From the NCBI GenBank assembly GCA_024449915.1, contig JAMZAV010001820.1, positions 1-64,000 of the forward strand: a DNA stretch of 64,000 bases. The letters are read 5' to 3'. The position numbers were made by a program, and so were the translations under genes. This document shows positions 41,627 to 53,040 of this stretch, one piece after another; the first letter of the stretch is position 1, and every line of letters starts with the position of its first letter. The stretch comes from Sweltsa coloradensis (lineage: Eukaryota; Arthropoda; Insecta; Plecoptera; Chloroperlidae). Below the pieces are notes generated by a model that saw nothing but the letters and a program-made list of their open reading frames with translations, was not told the DNA's origin and ran no database searches.

Positions 41627-43878
41627 AACCCAGGGGGCTCCCGCGCTCTCCTGCTCTGGCTGTGATGAACTTTAGCATCCAATACCTTGACCTTGCCAAA
41701 TTAAAATTGTATGAAAATGAAATCTATTTCGTTCAGTGGTTAACTCTGGTTAGAATATAATACAGACAATAGAACTCAATTTCTGTCCGATGAGGCTAGT
41801 CTAAAGTTTAAGCCTTTGACTGCTTCCCTTTAAGTTGTGCCCCAAATAAATGTGAAATATATTATTTAAACTTTCTTCTAGATTTCTTCATGATTTTAAA
41901 TGTTTTAGCAAAATGTTTGCTGGCGTCGACGCTGTTTCTCATCAAAATACTTTTAACCTCCTTCTTTGTTAAATGTAAACAACAGTAACATAGTTAATTT
42001 TGTTTGGTGTAGGGTGCTCAAACCCTTCTAAAATCCACAACCTTGAAAAACAATTACTGTTCTTCGTCTGATCTTTTCGTTCGGTGAATATTTTCATCCA
42101 CGCTGTTTGATAAAATGCACCAACCACTTAAATAACGTATTTTTTTGTGACTGAACCCCAATTTCTATGTAGGAACACTATTTATGTTTTTTGCTGCATG
42201 CAGTAAAAACGAAGTCATTTATTTATCGTTTTCTGATTCTAAGAGTTTGATTGGAGTACTTTGCAAACAAAAACCTTTTAAAAGATGTAAAAAAAAATTG
42301 CAAAATAAGAAAACCATCTCAATATCTATCTCAATTAATTCCTTAAAATTTGCCCCTTCCCCCTCGTCCCCCTCTGACTAAATTTGGGGGGGGCGTTCGA
42401 ACCCCCCTCGTCGCCGCTGGTCAGGAGCACGTCACAATCATGCGAATATCAGAAGTTATGTCTGTTGTTAAATAAAAGAAGAAGAATAAGAAATGTGATA
42501 TTTTGGCCACGTGAATGTCATAACATGCTAGCTCGCACGTACACTTCGCGAGTTGGTTGGCACGGATAACAATGCACGAACACTTATATAACTCCGAACT
42601 CGTTGTGTTTTATTGTATTATGCTGTCACCGGCGAACACGACGAAACTATTTAGACCCCAGGTGGTACAGTAGCGGCCAAAAGAAATGCCCATAAGCCAA
42701 TAAAAATTGAATTCCAGTCAAAATGTTAAAACCTTTTCCGGACCAACGGTACCATATGGACCCATAACGTTTTAAAAAAATTATCTGGGTAAATAATAGT
42801 TTTTTTTTTCAATTTGACCTCTATTTTTCTAATTTAGTTTTTGGTAAATAATAAATTAATAATTTTTTCCGCATTCCAATAGGACTAAAAGTGAATTTTA
42901 AGACTAAAAATGAGGAAAAAACTGTCTGTCTCGGAAATGTAATAATTCTCTGGTATTGCTTTGCTATTATTTGAAATACAAAAAATTCAAAATATGCACA
43001 AAAAAACAGGAAAAATCAAGTTTTAGGAATGTATTTCAAATTTGAATTATGACTTAAATGAAGCTTCTATTCAAATTCTAAAATTTCCCAAAGTTCATTA
43101 TAATTCACGATAAAAAAACATGAAAAAATAATAAAAATTCTTAGAAAAAAATGAGCTCAAATTGGTTGCTTAAAATTACCTCAATTTCACAGATTTAATT
43201 CGGGCCTGGAAGGTTTTTAAGAAATTTATTTTTCTATTAACCGGGCATAACATTTGTAAGAAAGTATCATTATTGAGAATTTCAGGTCGGGATTCGTCCT
43301 AAGACCTGATGGGTTTCTAGTAGACTAAAAATCTTTGAATGTTATCGCCGGGCCCGGTGCCAAATCAGTGACCACGAAGCAAAAGCAACACGCTATAAAC
43401 GTTCCTTGTCAATGATTATAAACAATTTATCATGCCAAAGGGACATTTGGTAGTAAAGATAGTTTGCATCAAAGGAAACAAATTCCAACATTTAATGGTA
43501 ATGGTAATCCTCAATCTTTCCTGACATTATGATTGCTGTAAAAATATACCCAGTGGTTTGGCATTGCTTGGTTGGTTTATTTCACCCATGTGTATGTGGT
43601 TGTATTTTCTCTTGTATTGTGTTTTTAATTTTGCTTTAATATCTTCTTGTTTAATCAACTTTGACAAAGATAGTGCGAACTACTCAAAACGTCCGTATAA
43701 ATAAATAATCTATAATGTGGTGTACCATAAAAAGGACAATTATAAATAACCACGAAATCCTAATAACTTCCATACATACACATTAGTAGGTATGCCAACA
43801 GGCTTAAAATAATTAAATGCTATTTTATTTTAATGTGCAAATGTATAAGGGTCAACAGCTTACTTGAGTTGTAGAGGT

Positions 43879-43991
43879 GACTGTCACAGGAGAACACACA
43901 AAAATAAAACAATAACTTATCACTACATAGCCCACAAGCTAATGACAAAATAGTCACGATTTAGTGGCAAGTGTGTTCTATTGTGACAGCC
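43879..43991. repeat. Short inverted-repeat MITE-like hairpin
   Basis: GACTGTCACAGGAGAACACAC at the left and, inverted, GGCTGTCACAATAGAACACAC at the right enclose about 70 AT-rich bases. It is a solo element of unknown family. Confidence 0.6.
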
Positions 43992-44107
43992 ATTTGCACC
44001 ACTCAGGTAAGCTGTCGACTCCTATCTCTATCCATATTAATTATATAGAATTTCTGAATATGTATGTATATTAACCCGCTTTGTATTCAATTTAAATTAT
44101 AATATAT

Positions 44108-44345
44108 ATGTTAAGAATAGCTTTACGGAAAATATCACGCAGAGTATTTTGTTCTATACTCAATGGTATTATAGAAAATTACTTTTATTCCCAACGTTTC
44201 AGAAAACTAAGGTTTCCATTTTCAAGGGATGGGTATAAAACAAAATTCAATAAAACAACTAAAGCAAGTAATTTTCAATACTGTGCGTGATATTTTCCGT
44301 AAAGCTAGTTATAACGTTAAACCATGGATCACGAAAGCTTAAGAC
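44108..44345. mobile_element. Foldback with GAAACG core (Penelope/retrozyme-like)
   Basis: TAGCTTTACGGAAAATATCA at the left is inverted as TGATATTTTCCGTAAAGCTA at the right. Between them, on the minus strand, lie CTTGAAAATGGAAACC and TCTGAAACGTTGGGAATAAA. The outer right end AAACCATGGATCACGAAAGC recurs at 4485 and 45465. Same family as 4485-4640. Confidence 0.5.
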
Positions 44346-44359
44346 AAAACAAATATATT

Positions 44360-44375
44360 TTGATTGATTGATTGG

Positions 44376-44413
<38 letters not shown>
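44360..44413 (+). repeat. (GATT)n microsatellite
   Basis: Perfect GATT repeats with one interruption. It is followed by a 66-bp palindrome (44417-44482) made of the SINE tail GCAATTGTCTTAAAACTC and its inverse. Confidence 0.85.
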
Positions 44414-44657
44414 CATAGCAATTGTCTTAAAACTCTCCCACGACTGGGATCCCATGTCGTGGCAGAGTTTTACGACAATTTGCTAAGAAGCAATAAATAA
44501 CAATAAATAACAATATTATGAGAATACAGAACGGTTTAGTATTTATTAATGTGAACGCTATCAGTCAATAACTGCGTTCTTAAAGCTGGTTTATGCTTAA
44601 AAATATATGGTATACGCAGAAAAAGTGAATTATAATATATATTGTGAAAAAAGAGAG

Positions 44658-44677
44658 ACCCGGCACCTCCACCAAAA
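44658..44677 (+). repeat. Solo copy of the tRNA-Ala-3'-end-like 20-mer
   Basis: ACCCGGCACCTCCACCAAAA, identical to the copies at 29869 and 30048. There is no larger shared sequence. Confidence 0.85.
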
Positions 44678-44763
44678 CGGAAATCTATTATTATAATTTA
44701 CGTTTTTCGGGGTAGTGTCACACGATAGTAATTGAGTAGGTGGCTTGCACTTACCCCACCTCA

Positions 44764-44805
44764 CCCGACGTTTCGAGAGAATAACATCCCCCATCATCTA
44801 GGGTC
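44764..44805 (-). ncRNA. Hammerhead-like / Penelope terminus core
   Basis: On the minus strand the order is CTAGATGATGGGGGATG, a T-rich loop, then CTCTCGAAACGTCGGGTG. The GATGATGG....CGAAACGTCGG order recalls Penelope pseudo-LTR hammerheads, with a degenerate first box. No RT is nearby. Confidence 0.35.
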
Positions 44806-44974
44806 ACCGCGACTTTAACGTATCTTAGCTGCTAACAGGTGATTTGATTTAAAATCGATATGGGGATTGGTTTGTGTGAGTAGGCTTTCGAGAAGAGACC
44901 TAGGTTAATTGTTAAATAAACTTATCTACTATATAGTATATATCCGGCCAAATAGTTTCTGAAAATATGTATAT

Positions 44975-45020
44975 ATGTTTAACCTTGGTTTTATAGGCGA
45001 CTGAAACCAAGGTTAAACAT
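44975..45020. repeat. 17-bp perfect hairpin
   Basis: ATGTTTAACCTTGGTTT, a 12-nt loop, then its exact inverse. It is isolated. Confidence 0.7.
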
Positions 45021-45149
45021 CATATATCCCAACTCTAGGGTTAAAAGAGATGGGTTGTATTTCACCAATTCATTTCGTATGTAGTCTAATAGGCAGTGCA
45101 ATCTGCTACACACACGTTATAAACAGATCAAGAAATATACAGAATTAAA

Positions 45150-45490
45150 TTGGTGGCCCGGACATCCAAGGTCCCGGGTTCGATTCCCGGTGTAGACACT
45201 TTTTTAATTTCTGTCTTAAGTACTGAAAATGTGTGAGTCACTGCAATTGGATCATTGTAATTTTCTATGTTTGCAAGGTAGTACGTGATTTTTTTGTTTA
45301 TATTTGTTAATTTTTATAATGCTTTGTTGTTTTATTGAATTTTGTTTTATACCCATCCCTTGAAAATGGAGACCTAGTTTTCTGAAATGTTGGGAAACGA
45401 AGTAATTTTCTATGATACTGTGCGTGATATTTTTTCGTCAAGCTAGTTTAAACATTAAAACATGGATCACGAAAGTTTAAAACAAGACTA
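45150..45490 (+). mobile_element. tRNA-like arm followed by a foldback half of the 44108 family
   Basis: 45150-45205 has GGTCCCGGGTTCGATTCCCG (B box) and GTAGACAC, related to one arm of the palindrome at 4247-4388. At 45361-45490 comes TGAAAATGGAGACCTAGTTT, CTGAAATGTTGGG and ACTGTGCGTGATATTTT, ending ACATGGATCACGAAAG, as at 44200-44345. At 4247-4640 the same two sequence types are also neighbours, which suggests one composite element. Confidence 0.45.
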
Positions 45491-45784
45491 TATATATTAT
45501 ATTTTTTGGAAAACATTCTTACGTGTAGACCATGTACATGAAACTAGATTCTAATTGAAATAATTAATACGTTTGACGTTTTGTGGAGATTGCACCCCAA
45601 TTTTTTAATGCTGTTTATTTATTTATTAAACAAAACAAATGTCAGTGACAGATCAAAACACCCAAAAATGTTTTCCAAAGCATCATTCGACCATGAAAGC
45701 CTCCACAAATACATAATATGTTCAATCAGGCCTTTCCATCTTGAGCCTCCTTGTAAGGGTAAGGATGATGCAATCATAGCAATA

Positions 45785-45850
45785 GTCTAACCCTACCGGG
45801 AATCGAACCCGGGTCCTCCGTTTACCAAGTAAGCTATCGGGCCACTGGGT
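45785..45850 (-). repeat. tRNA-derived SINE fragment
   Basis: On the minus strand it has GATAGCTTACTTGGTAAAC (A-box-like) directly followed by GGACCCGGGTTCGATTCCCG (B box). The anticodon arm is missing, so it is not a tRNA gene. Confidence 0.5.
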
Positions 45851-45940
45851 AAATCTCTTCTCAAATGTATTGAGTGTGTTATAATATATTGTCTTCTTCC
45901 GGGGCATTCCGACGCTTGTTTGAGTTTACTCTGCCACTCG

Positions 45941-45976
45941 ACGTTTCGCCAGAATCGCATCTGGCATGATCACGAG
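45941..45976 (-). ncRNA. Hammerhead-like / Penelope terminus core
   Basis: On the minus strand the order is GTGATCATGCCAGATGCGAT then TCTGGCGAAACGTCGAGTG: a CCAG/CTGG stem followed by CGAAACGTCG. The first box (TGATCATG) departs from CTGATGA. It is probably a decayed terminus. Confidence 0.35.
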
Positions 45977-46479
45977 TCACTAGTCGTATCTGGGCATTGC
46001 CTAAGTCCTTTGAGGTTTCATTCTGGTTGTCAGCGAGGATGTTTTCTTCCCCCCCCCCCCCATCCCGCAGTCAAGATTGACACGTCTGCACACGTTGACT
46101 CCAGAATTCTCCATCAATTTTCTTTTATGTTCTTCTGATGTGTATAGATTTATATTTTTATCTATTTACTTCCAATAAATATTTGTCAAAACGTTTATTT
46201 AAAATGTTTTGTGTTTCCTTCTCTCGCACACAAATAATAATCGTCGACTCTCTCACTCTCTGAGACAATGTTTGGAGTGGGTGGGGTGGGGGGAAAGACA
46301 TCCCAGCCCCGGATGTGCTGGGTTTATTCTTAGACATGCGGTACCATAATCTTGTGATTTGTCGCATAACGATGAGATTTTACCCGCCTACGCTTCTCCT
46401 CCTGTGACAAAATTAAATGTTCTATTTTTATTTCGTGCTTTCTACCGAAGATTAGGAAGCGTCCTGTACAAAATGCAGT

Positions 46480-46942
46480 TGCACTTGACTCTGTGCACCC
46501 CACGTGACACTTGTCTACGAGTGTGACGACGTTTTAACGAATTGATATATCATGTGAGCGCCGAACTACTTGCCAAAGTTACTATTGCACTGGTTTTTGA
46601 AAATTCGCCGGGTTTTCTTGGACGTCATGTGACTGTGCTCCGCTCCGCCCATCCCGAGGTTTTTGTCCTCCCTAGATTCCTTGCACTTATAAGGCTGCGG
46701 GGGGAGGGGCGCCCCCGACGACACTCTCCCCCCCCCCACATATACACACACACAAGCCGTTCCCTTTGTTCGTGTTTACATGATAACAAGAGCGGGGGGG
46801 GGAGGTAGATTGATGACTGATTGTCAGAGGGCTGTGGCTCGTGTTTGTTGTCTGTGTGTGTGTGCGTGTGTGTGCTTGTGCCGCGCCAGTAGTGTCTGCT
46901 CCGCTCCACCAGTGAACACGCACCTTCCAGCCTCTTCTTCTT
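46480..46942 (+). promoter_or_regulatory. Candidate internal promoter and non-coding first exon
   Basis: A locally GC- and CpG-rich stretch in AT-rich intron. It has CACGTGAC at 46501, a CRE-like GACGTCATGTGAC at 46621-46633, a TATA-like TTATAAGG at 46687-46694, then pyrimidine- and CA-rich sequence, and a clean donor CTTCTT|GTAAGTAAG at 46943. It lies in the gap after repeat 15, on the gene's strand. Some filamins (for example fly cheerio) make a short C-terminal form, so an internal start here is plausible. There is no transcript evidence and C/G runs confuse the picture. Confidence 0.35.
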
Positions 46943-47504
46943 GTAAGTAAGACTCTCAGTTAGCGTGACTCCCCGTCGCCGCCCTCCCCCTCAAGGTCAG
47001 ACCTGTCTCGAGACTAATATCACCCGTGAGACGTGTGTGTTTCATTAGATTTTAATGATCACCATTTGGCAAACATTGGGCGCGTTCAAATAAAATTAGT
47101 GTAAAAAACTAATGATGGGATTTTTATCTATTTTTCTCTTGATCTAGCTTGCTTGACAAATGTCCAGAAAATTAATTCTTTTCATTGCTTTCAAATCCGC
47201 CGGTGCATTGAAATGGAATTTCCTGTTTACGAAAGTGCTCAACTGCTTGCCTTTGCACTCGGGCTTTGGGCCCGTTCCACATATGTGGAGCTTTTTTATA
47301 GGTTTACTAAAAAGCGAGGGAATATACTTAGTTCGGATTAATGGTATTTTAGATGGTTGGGAAATGCTGGGTCACATGTCGTGTTTGCTTTATCATTAAT
47401 TACAAATCACGTGTTATTTGCTTCTTGTGCAATGCTGAGTCCACAGTGCGCGCTATACTTGTGCAATGCTGCATATCACTGCATTTCATGTTGTCAATTT
47501 AAAA

Positions 47505-48097
47505 GGCTGTTTCACCCTGTTTTTCCATTTTCTAAAATATGCAAATAACTTACTTAGTAAAAATACAGTGAATGGAATTAAAACCTGGCGCTAATAAAAC
47601 AGTAAAACAATTTGTTTAAAACATTTCTGATCGGGCACATGGCAAATATCGCGTCATCAATATAGTTTTAAACTGCAATTACATCTAGCTCAGCGTTCAA
47701 CTTAGATGGTTCTGTTTATATGTGAGATAAAATGTTCAACTGATTTTCGTTCTACGATTTTTTTTGCTTTCTTGTATTTGTTTTGAAAATTTGCACCTCT
47801 CAACGAAAAAATTCGAAGGAAGCACGATGTCGAAAATCCAATTTTCCCTCTTTTTTATAAACTCAAGAAAAACAGTTGAACTTTAATCTCCCACAAACCG
47901 ATGCACGTTGAACGCTGTGCTAGATGTAATTGCAGTTTAAAATTATATTGATGATGCAATATTTGCCGTGTGCCCTATCAGAAAATTAAAAAATATTGTT
48001 TTGATGTTCTAATAGCACCAGGTTTCAATGCCATTTACTGTATTGTTTACTTAGTTGCATGTTGTACAAAATGTTAATAAAACAGGGTGGAACAGCC
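47505..48097. mobile_element. Foldback element, diverged copy
   Basis: GGCTGTTTCACCCTGTTTTT on the left and its counterpart ACAGGGTGGAACAGCC on the right bound two long, partly degraded inverted arms (about 250 bp or more) meeting near 47780-47830. The order and wording follow the element at 62742-63366: a fragment like TTTCCATTTTCTAAAATATG, GTGAATGG, the GCACATGGCAAATAT stretch and AAACAGTTGAACTTTAATC. Confidence 0.7.
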
Positions 48098-48366
48098 GTA
48101 ACAGTTATAAGTTACGAAAACAAGTTACAAGTTTGGACATAATGAAGTTAAAAGATGGAGTAGTATCAGGAAGCCCGCGAAAAGTGTAGAGCCCAGCATC
48201 ACATCACTTATTTATGAAAACGGGTTTTATTTTAAAACCACAACTTATATTTTACACCAGATTCACTTTAGAGGCCATGCTCGGAATCTTAAACAAGGGT
48301 GCACTCTAAATAATGTAACTTGTTTTTAAAGAATCACATCACATGACACAACATATGTGCCCGATT

Positions 48367-48614
48367 GAGCACATGGCTAAGCACAACATTTGCGCCTGTT
48401 TATTGAGCACATGGCTAAGCACAACATATGTGCCTGTTTATTGAGCACATGGCTAAGCACAACATATGCGCCTGTTTATTGAGCACATGGCTAAGCACAA
48501 CAAGTCTCCTGTTTTTTGAGCACATGACTAAGCACAACAAGTCACCTGATTATTGAGCACGTGGCTAAGCACAACAGATGTGCCTGATTATTGAGCACAC
48601 GGCTAAAGCATAAT
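48367..48614 (+). repeat. 38-bp minisatellite, ~7 copies
   Basis: GAGCACATGGCTAAGCACAA then CATATGTGCCTGTTTATT repeats with small changes. No coding sense. Confidence 0.85.
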
Positions 48615-50909
48615 CTATATATTCCTGAATGGACTGTGACCTATGCTGTTTTGGACAATTAACCGAATTAAATTAACGTAACATCGTTCTGTCATTACTC
48701 ACTGTTGCGGCAACGTGTTTCTCAACATTGGTCGTAGCAACAAAAAGAAGTTCATTCTGTTTGGCACAGCCACCCTATTTACTATAATATAGCTCACTGC
48801 GTGCCAGAAAAACACGCATTTCACTAACGTAGAGAAATGGATTTAACGCCCCCAGAAAAGGTTGCTTGTTAAAACATACAGGGCTATGAATTACAAGTTC
48901 AGATGCTATTGGCGACATTGTAACAAAATTAGTTTTCAAAAACTGTTTTACAGTTGGTTTCTATGGGATGAAAATAAACAAGTCTCAAAAGAAGGTGGGA
49001 TCGTAGATTAACACAATTTAGTTGTCCAAGTGGCTGGGGGGTAACACGAAGAGTGCAACTGGGCACAGTTACATTCTGACTTTTGTTTTACCATAACCAT
49101 GATGCACATCTCATTGAAGTCCACTAGTGCGATAGGAGTGTATAACACCCGGTGTATGGTTTTTATTTTCCCGGCTGAATCCCCATGGGCGCGACCAATA
49201 TTACCAATGAGGATTAATAGGTTTGATTCATACTTGTGCTTTACACAGTAGAATCATAAATTTAGCCCATTATAAGCCGGGTGAAAATGGTAAAATTAAA
49301 CTTTGTCGAACTTGGACCCTTTGAAAAAGTTATCCGATTAAAAATAACCTTTTTCAACCTAAGAGTTTTAGCAGTATTTCCGGTCGGAAAGCATGTAGTA
49401 CAACTTTATTTTTTAAAACAAAGCTCTGCCTTTACATTAAGGTTGCCTTAAAGACACAGAATAACAAAAATTAATTAATTTACATTCATACAATTACGTT
49501 TAACAATAAGTAAAATTAGTTACAGATTATGAAAAATGGAATGAAGTGAAAAATGAAGTGAGAAGTATGATTTGTGACGTATAAAAATAACAAATACTGA
49601 TTTATACTTGTTACTTCTTGCTTTGGCCATATAGATGATTTCTAAAAATCAAAATCGATCCCTTTAAAGCAAGGAGCACCAAGTCATAAATAAAACTCGC
49701 ATTTAGTCTAAAACGTTTGCAAAATTTAACAAAAAAATCCGGTATCGTTACTGCATACATGCGGATTAGCAAGAAGGGATATAATCTAGGGAGCGAGGAT
49801 ATACTTCATCAACATGTTCGTCGAATATGCTATATTTGTTACAATAATGTAACTTTACAATAATGTAACTTTACAATACCAAATATGACGTTATTGCATC
49901 TTCATTGATAGGCATACAACCCAAATTAACATACAACCGACATATTATATACAACATTACATGTTGATGAATGAAAACTGTTCTAATTAGGATTAAAACC
50001 AATCTTAATGGGTTACAGTTCAATCAGTGGAAATCAAAAAAAAAAAATCCGAATCCGTAAAAATATTCTTTTGTTATTATTTGAAAATATTTTTTAGAGA
50101 AGTGTTACTGTTGAACCTTTCATTTCCACTTTCGTTACAACTGTGCAAATTTCTTCAGATCTGTGGTGTCAGCGAACAGGAATTTGAAAAGATACTATTA
50201 AAAAATGTCGCTCGCTTGTGCTTGTATTCGTCAAAGATGGTGGGTGCTCAACACATGAATGTACACATTTTCTAGGGGCCCAGCCCTCCCCCCCCCCACT
50301 TCTCATACACCCAGGGTCACCAAAATAATTCTGAATCATCCTTGTGAAGAGCAATTCCAACAAACAAACGCACGTCAACCGGACGTCGTGTTCGGTTTTT
50401 ACCGTTAGACGTGCACGTCACCAGCACAGACGTACAGCTTCTAGTACGTCTAAACATCCCCTACTAGTTAACTGGGCTGAAATGAGAATTATACTTTCTG
50501 AAGCATGTTTCTGTGAATTTCAAATTGATATAAATTACATTATCCAGCAGTGGCTCAGTTTGGAATTCAAAAGATGAATCTTGTTTGCGTATTTATAGTT
50601 TTTGGTATAGACGCAATCAATTTAATTGGGAGCGCGTACTGCAAGCTGGCCTATACATAGACTGGCGTACGCCTACGATGGGCTAATGTTCATACGTCTA
50701 TTCGTTAGTGAGCTTCATAATGACAAAACTGCTAAATTGATCTTAGTAAATGTTGGCACCTTAATGTGGTACGTACCCTACATTTAGGCTGCAGTTACCA
50801 CGTTTCTAAGAAAACAACATCTCCAATTTCAATATCAAGAGTTTAAAATAAGTTAATTATTGGCACGTGTTCTAAACTCTAAACCATAATATTAATAAGG
50901 GAGCGAGGC

Positions 50910-51410
50910 CAGTGGCAGAACTTCGTTTCAAGGGCCCACCTGCAAAATTTTTAAGGGGGCCCCCCTAACAGATACACACATACATTGGCTCAGTGTTGAA
51001 TTCAGGCTTTTCATCCCGTGGGTCTATATAATATCTCAGGAGTATTATATAGGGACCAAGTACGGGTGGTTTGAGGGGGCCAACAATAGCGCCGCAGGTT
51101 AATATTTTGAAAATCAGGTTTTAGAGTGCGTTTGGTGCGTTTTAGAAAAAAGTTGTAGGCTGAATGCAATACTTAAATAATGTAGTTGTTGTGAGTTGTT
51201 TTGTAGACGCTAAAAGTTCTTAAATATCCGCTAGATTTCACCTTCAAACCGCTAGATTCACAAAACTGTCATTTTAGCAACGAAAACAATACAATATTTT
51301 CCAAACAGAATTAAATACTGAATTTTTTACTTTTTTTTTCAACGGGGCCCCCTAAATGGTCTGGTCCCGCCCGCAGTTGCGGGCCCTGCGGGCGCCTAGT
51401 TCTGCCACTG
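50910..51410 (+). mobile_element. hAT-type MITE, 501 bp
   Basis: CAGTGGCAGAACTTCG at the left and, inverted, CAGTGGCAGAACTAGG at the right are bounded by AGCGAGGC at 50902-50909 and 51411-51418: an 8-bp target duplication, so hAT superfamily. The interior GCGCCGCAGGTTAATATTTT with AAATCAGGTTTTAGAGTGCG is related to the 371-bp units of 33936-35319, and the ends are flanked by GGGCCC-rich sequence. Confidence 0.85.
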
Positions 51411-51615
51411 AGCGAGGCTCCCATGTAAGCATCACTTATAATATAATATTCGTCCGTGCATTGTGTCACGAACGATAAAAACAGAATACAACATCCGATT
51501 GACATACAGCTTTTTGTTGGCATTGCCCTACAACAAGGATGATAAGGAATATTTTTGACGACCCTAGAGACCCGGTAACGTGGAGTGTGCTCCCTAGAAA
51601 GTTTGAAAGTTTATG

Positions 51616-51632
51616 ACCCGGCACCTCCACCA
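51616..51632 (+). repeat. Solo copy of the tRNA-Ala-3'-end-like motif
   Basis: ACCCGGCACCTCCACCA followed by T. There is no larger shared repeat. Confidence 0.8.
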
Positions 51633-52258
51633 TATTGAAAGCAGAAACAAGAGGGGAAAGTTTTGGGTCGAGCTTATTAATTGTTATCGTATTATTTATC
51701 TTTATACGATGTCTATACATAAATTTCCCTAACAACTTGATTTGTTGAGTTTTGTTGAGTTCTTAATTACATAGAAGTGGTTTTATACACGTAATAATGT
51801 TATGAGACTGTTCTTAACCATGGCGCTTTTATACATATTAATTTATTTATTTATGAATTGGCCACATACAGCATTTACTGCTGTATGTCCAAGGCTGTGG
51901 CTCAGACTTGAATACGCAGAAAGCATGAGGTTAAATACGAGGGGCGTTGCTGATGAAGAAAGTATTTTTTTTTAAGTACGCGAAACTGGGAGTCAGAGGA
52001 GCTAGCAGTTAAAGGTGCAGTTTTATGCGGCAGAATACTGAGCTTTATTATTCTAGATAACCTACACACGATATAGCCTCGGAATTACAAATTTCGTAGA
52101 TATTCCTAAAATAGTCATTGAACCTTCCAGCTCAGATTCGGAAATATATGTGTGCAAATAACTTGTTGACTTTGGATGCGACACTGCTCGCCCTAGTGAC
52201 TAGTCACACGTCACTTCGTACCATCTACTACGATTTTTCACACTTCTTTTTCGAACGA

Positions 52259-53040
52259 CGTATGAACATTCCTGTATAAACGTGATTGAAGATACAATAC
52301 AGAACGGATGGTCGGTGCCAGCTAGTGTACATGTATGATCATTCCTGTATAAACGCGATTAAAGATACACTACAGAACGGATGGTCGGTGCCAGCTAGTG
52401 CACATGTATGAACATTCCTGTATAAACGTGATTGAAGATACACTACAGAACGGATGGTCGGTGCCAGCTAGTGCACATGGATGAAATTTAAATTTTTACC
52501 GTGGGAAACCTGTTATAGGGTCCAATTAGCCCCTCTTCAGGTGAACTAGGTATGTGCGGATAGGAAATTGTGAAGGGATGTCCGAGGGCTATTTTAGAGG
52601 ACTCAATCCCTTGCATTCGCCTTAACGACTGAGGAAAACCTCGGAAAAAACCTTCAGTCAGGATTGCCGGTCTCGACGGGATTCGAACCCGGGACCTCCC
52701 GAATCAGAGTCGAGCGCTTAGCGCCCGAGCCAACACTGTCGGTGCGCACATGTATGAACATTCCTGTATAAACGTGATTGAAGATACACTACAGAACGGA
52801 TGGTCGGTGCCAGCTAGGGCACATGTATGAACATTCCTGTATAAACGTGATTGAAGATACACTACAGAACGGATGGTCGGTGCCAGCTAGTGCACATGTA
52901 TGAACATTCCTGTATAAACGTGATTGAAGATTAATTACAGAACGGATGGTCGGTTCCAGCTAGTGCACATGTATGAACATTCCTGTATAAACGTGATTGA
53001 AGATTAATTACAGAACGGATGGCCGGTGCCAGCTAAGTGC
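52259..53040 (+). repeat. 73-bp minisatellite, 7 copies, interrupted by a SINE
   Basis: The unit is GTATGAACATTCCTGTATAA, ACGTGATTGAAGATACACTA, CAGAACGGATGGTCGGTGCC, AGCTAGTGCACAT. Three units precede and four follow the SINE at 52486-52745. The units are almost identical, so amplification is recent. Confidence 0.9.
52486..52745 (-). mobile_element. tRNA-derived SINE (second family), copy 2, with target duplication
   Basis: 260 bp inserted in the 73-bp array. GCACATGGATGAA (52473-52485) and GCACATGTATGAA (52746-52758) form a 13-bp target duplication, typical of LINE-driven insertion. On the minus strand it has GCACCGACAGTGTTGGCTCG, GGGAGGTCCCGGGTTCGAAT (B box), GACCGGCAATCCTGACTGAA and GGGATTGAGTCCTC, and ends with AAAAATTTAAAT at the left. 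Same family as 35672-35879. Confidence 0.8.

Noticed and set aside
52259..53040. CRISPR-like array
   Set aside because: The 73-bp units are contiguous without spacers and the DNA is eukaryotic.
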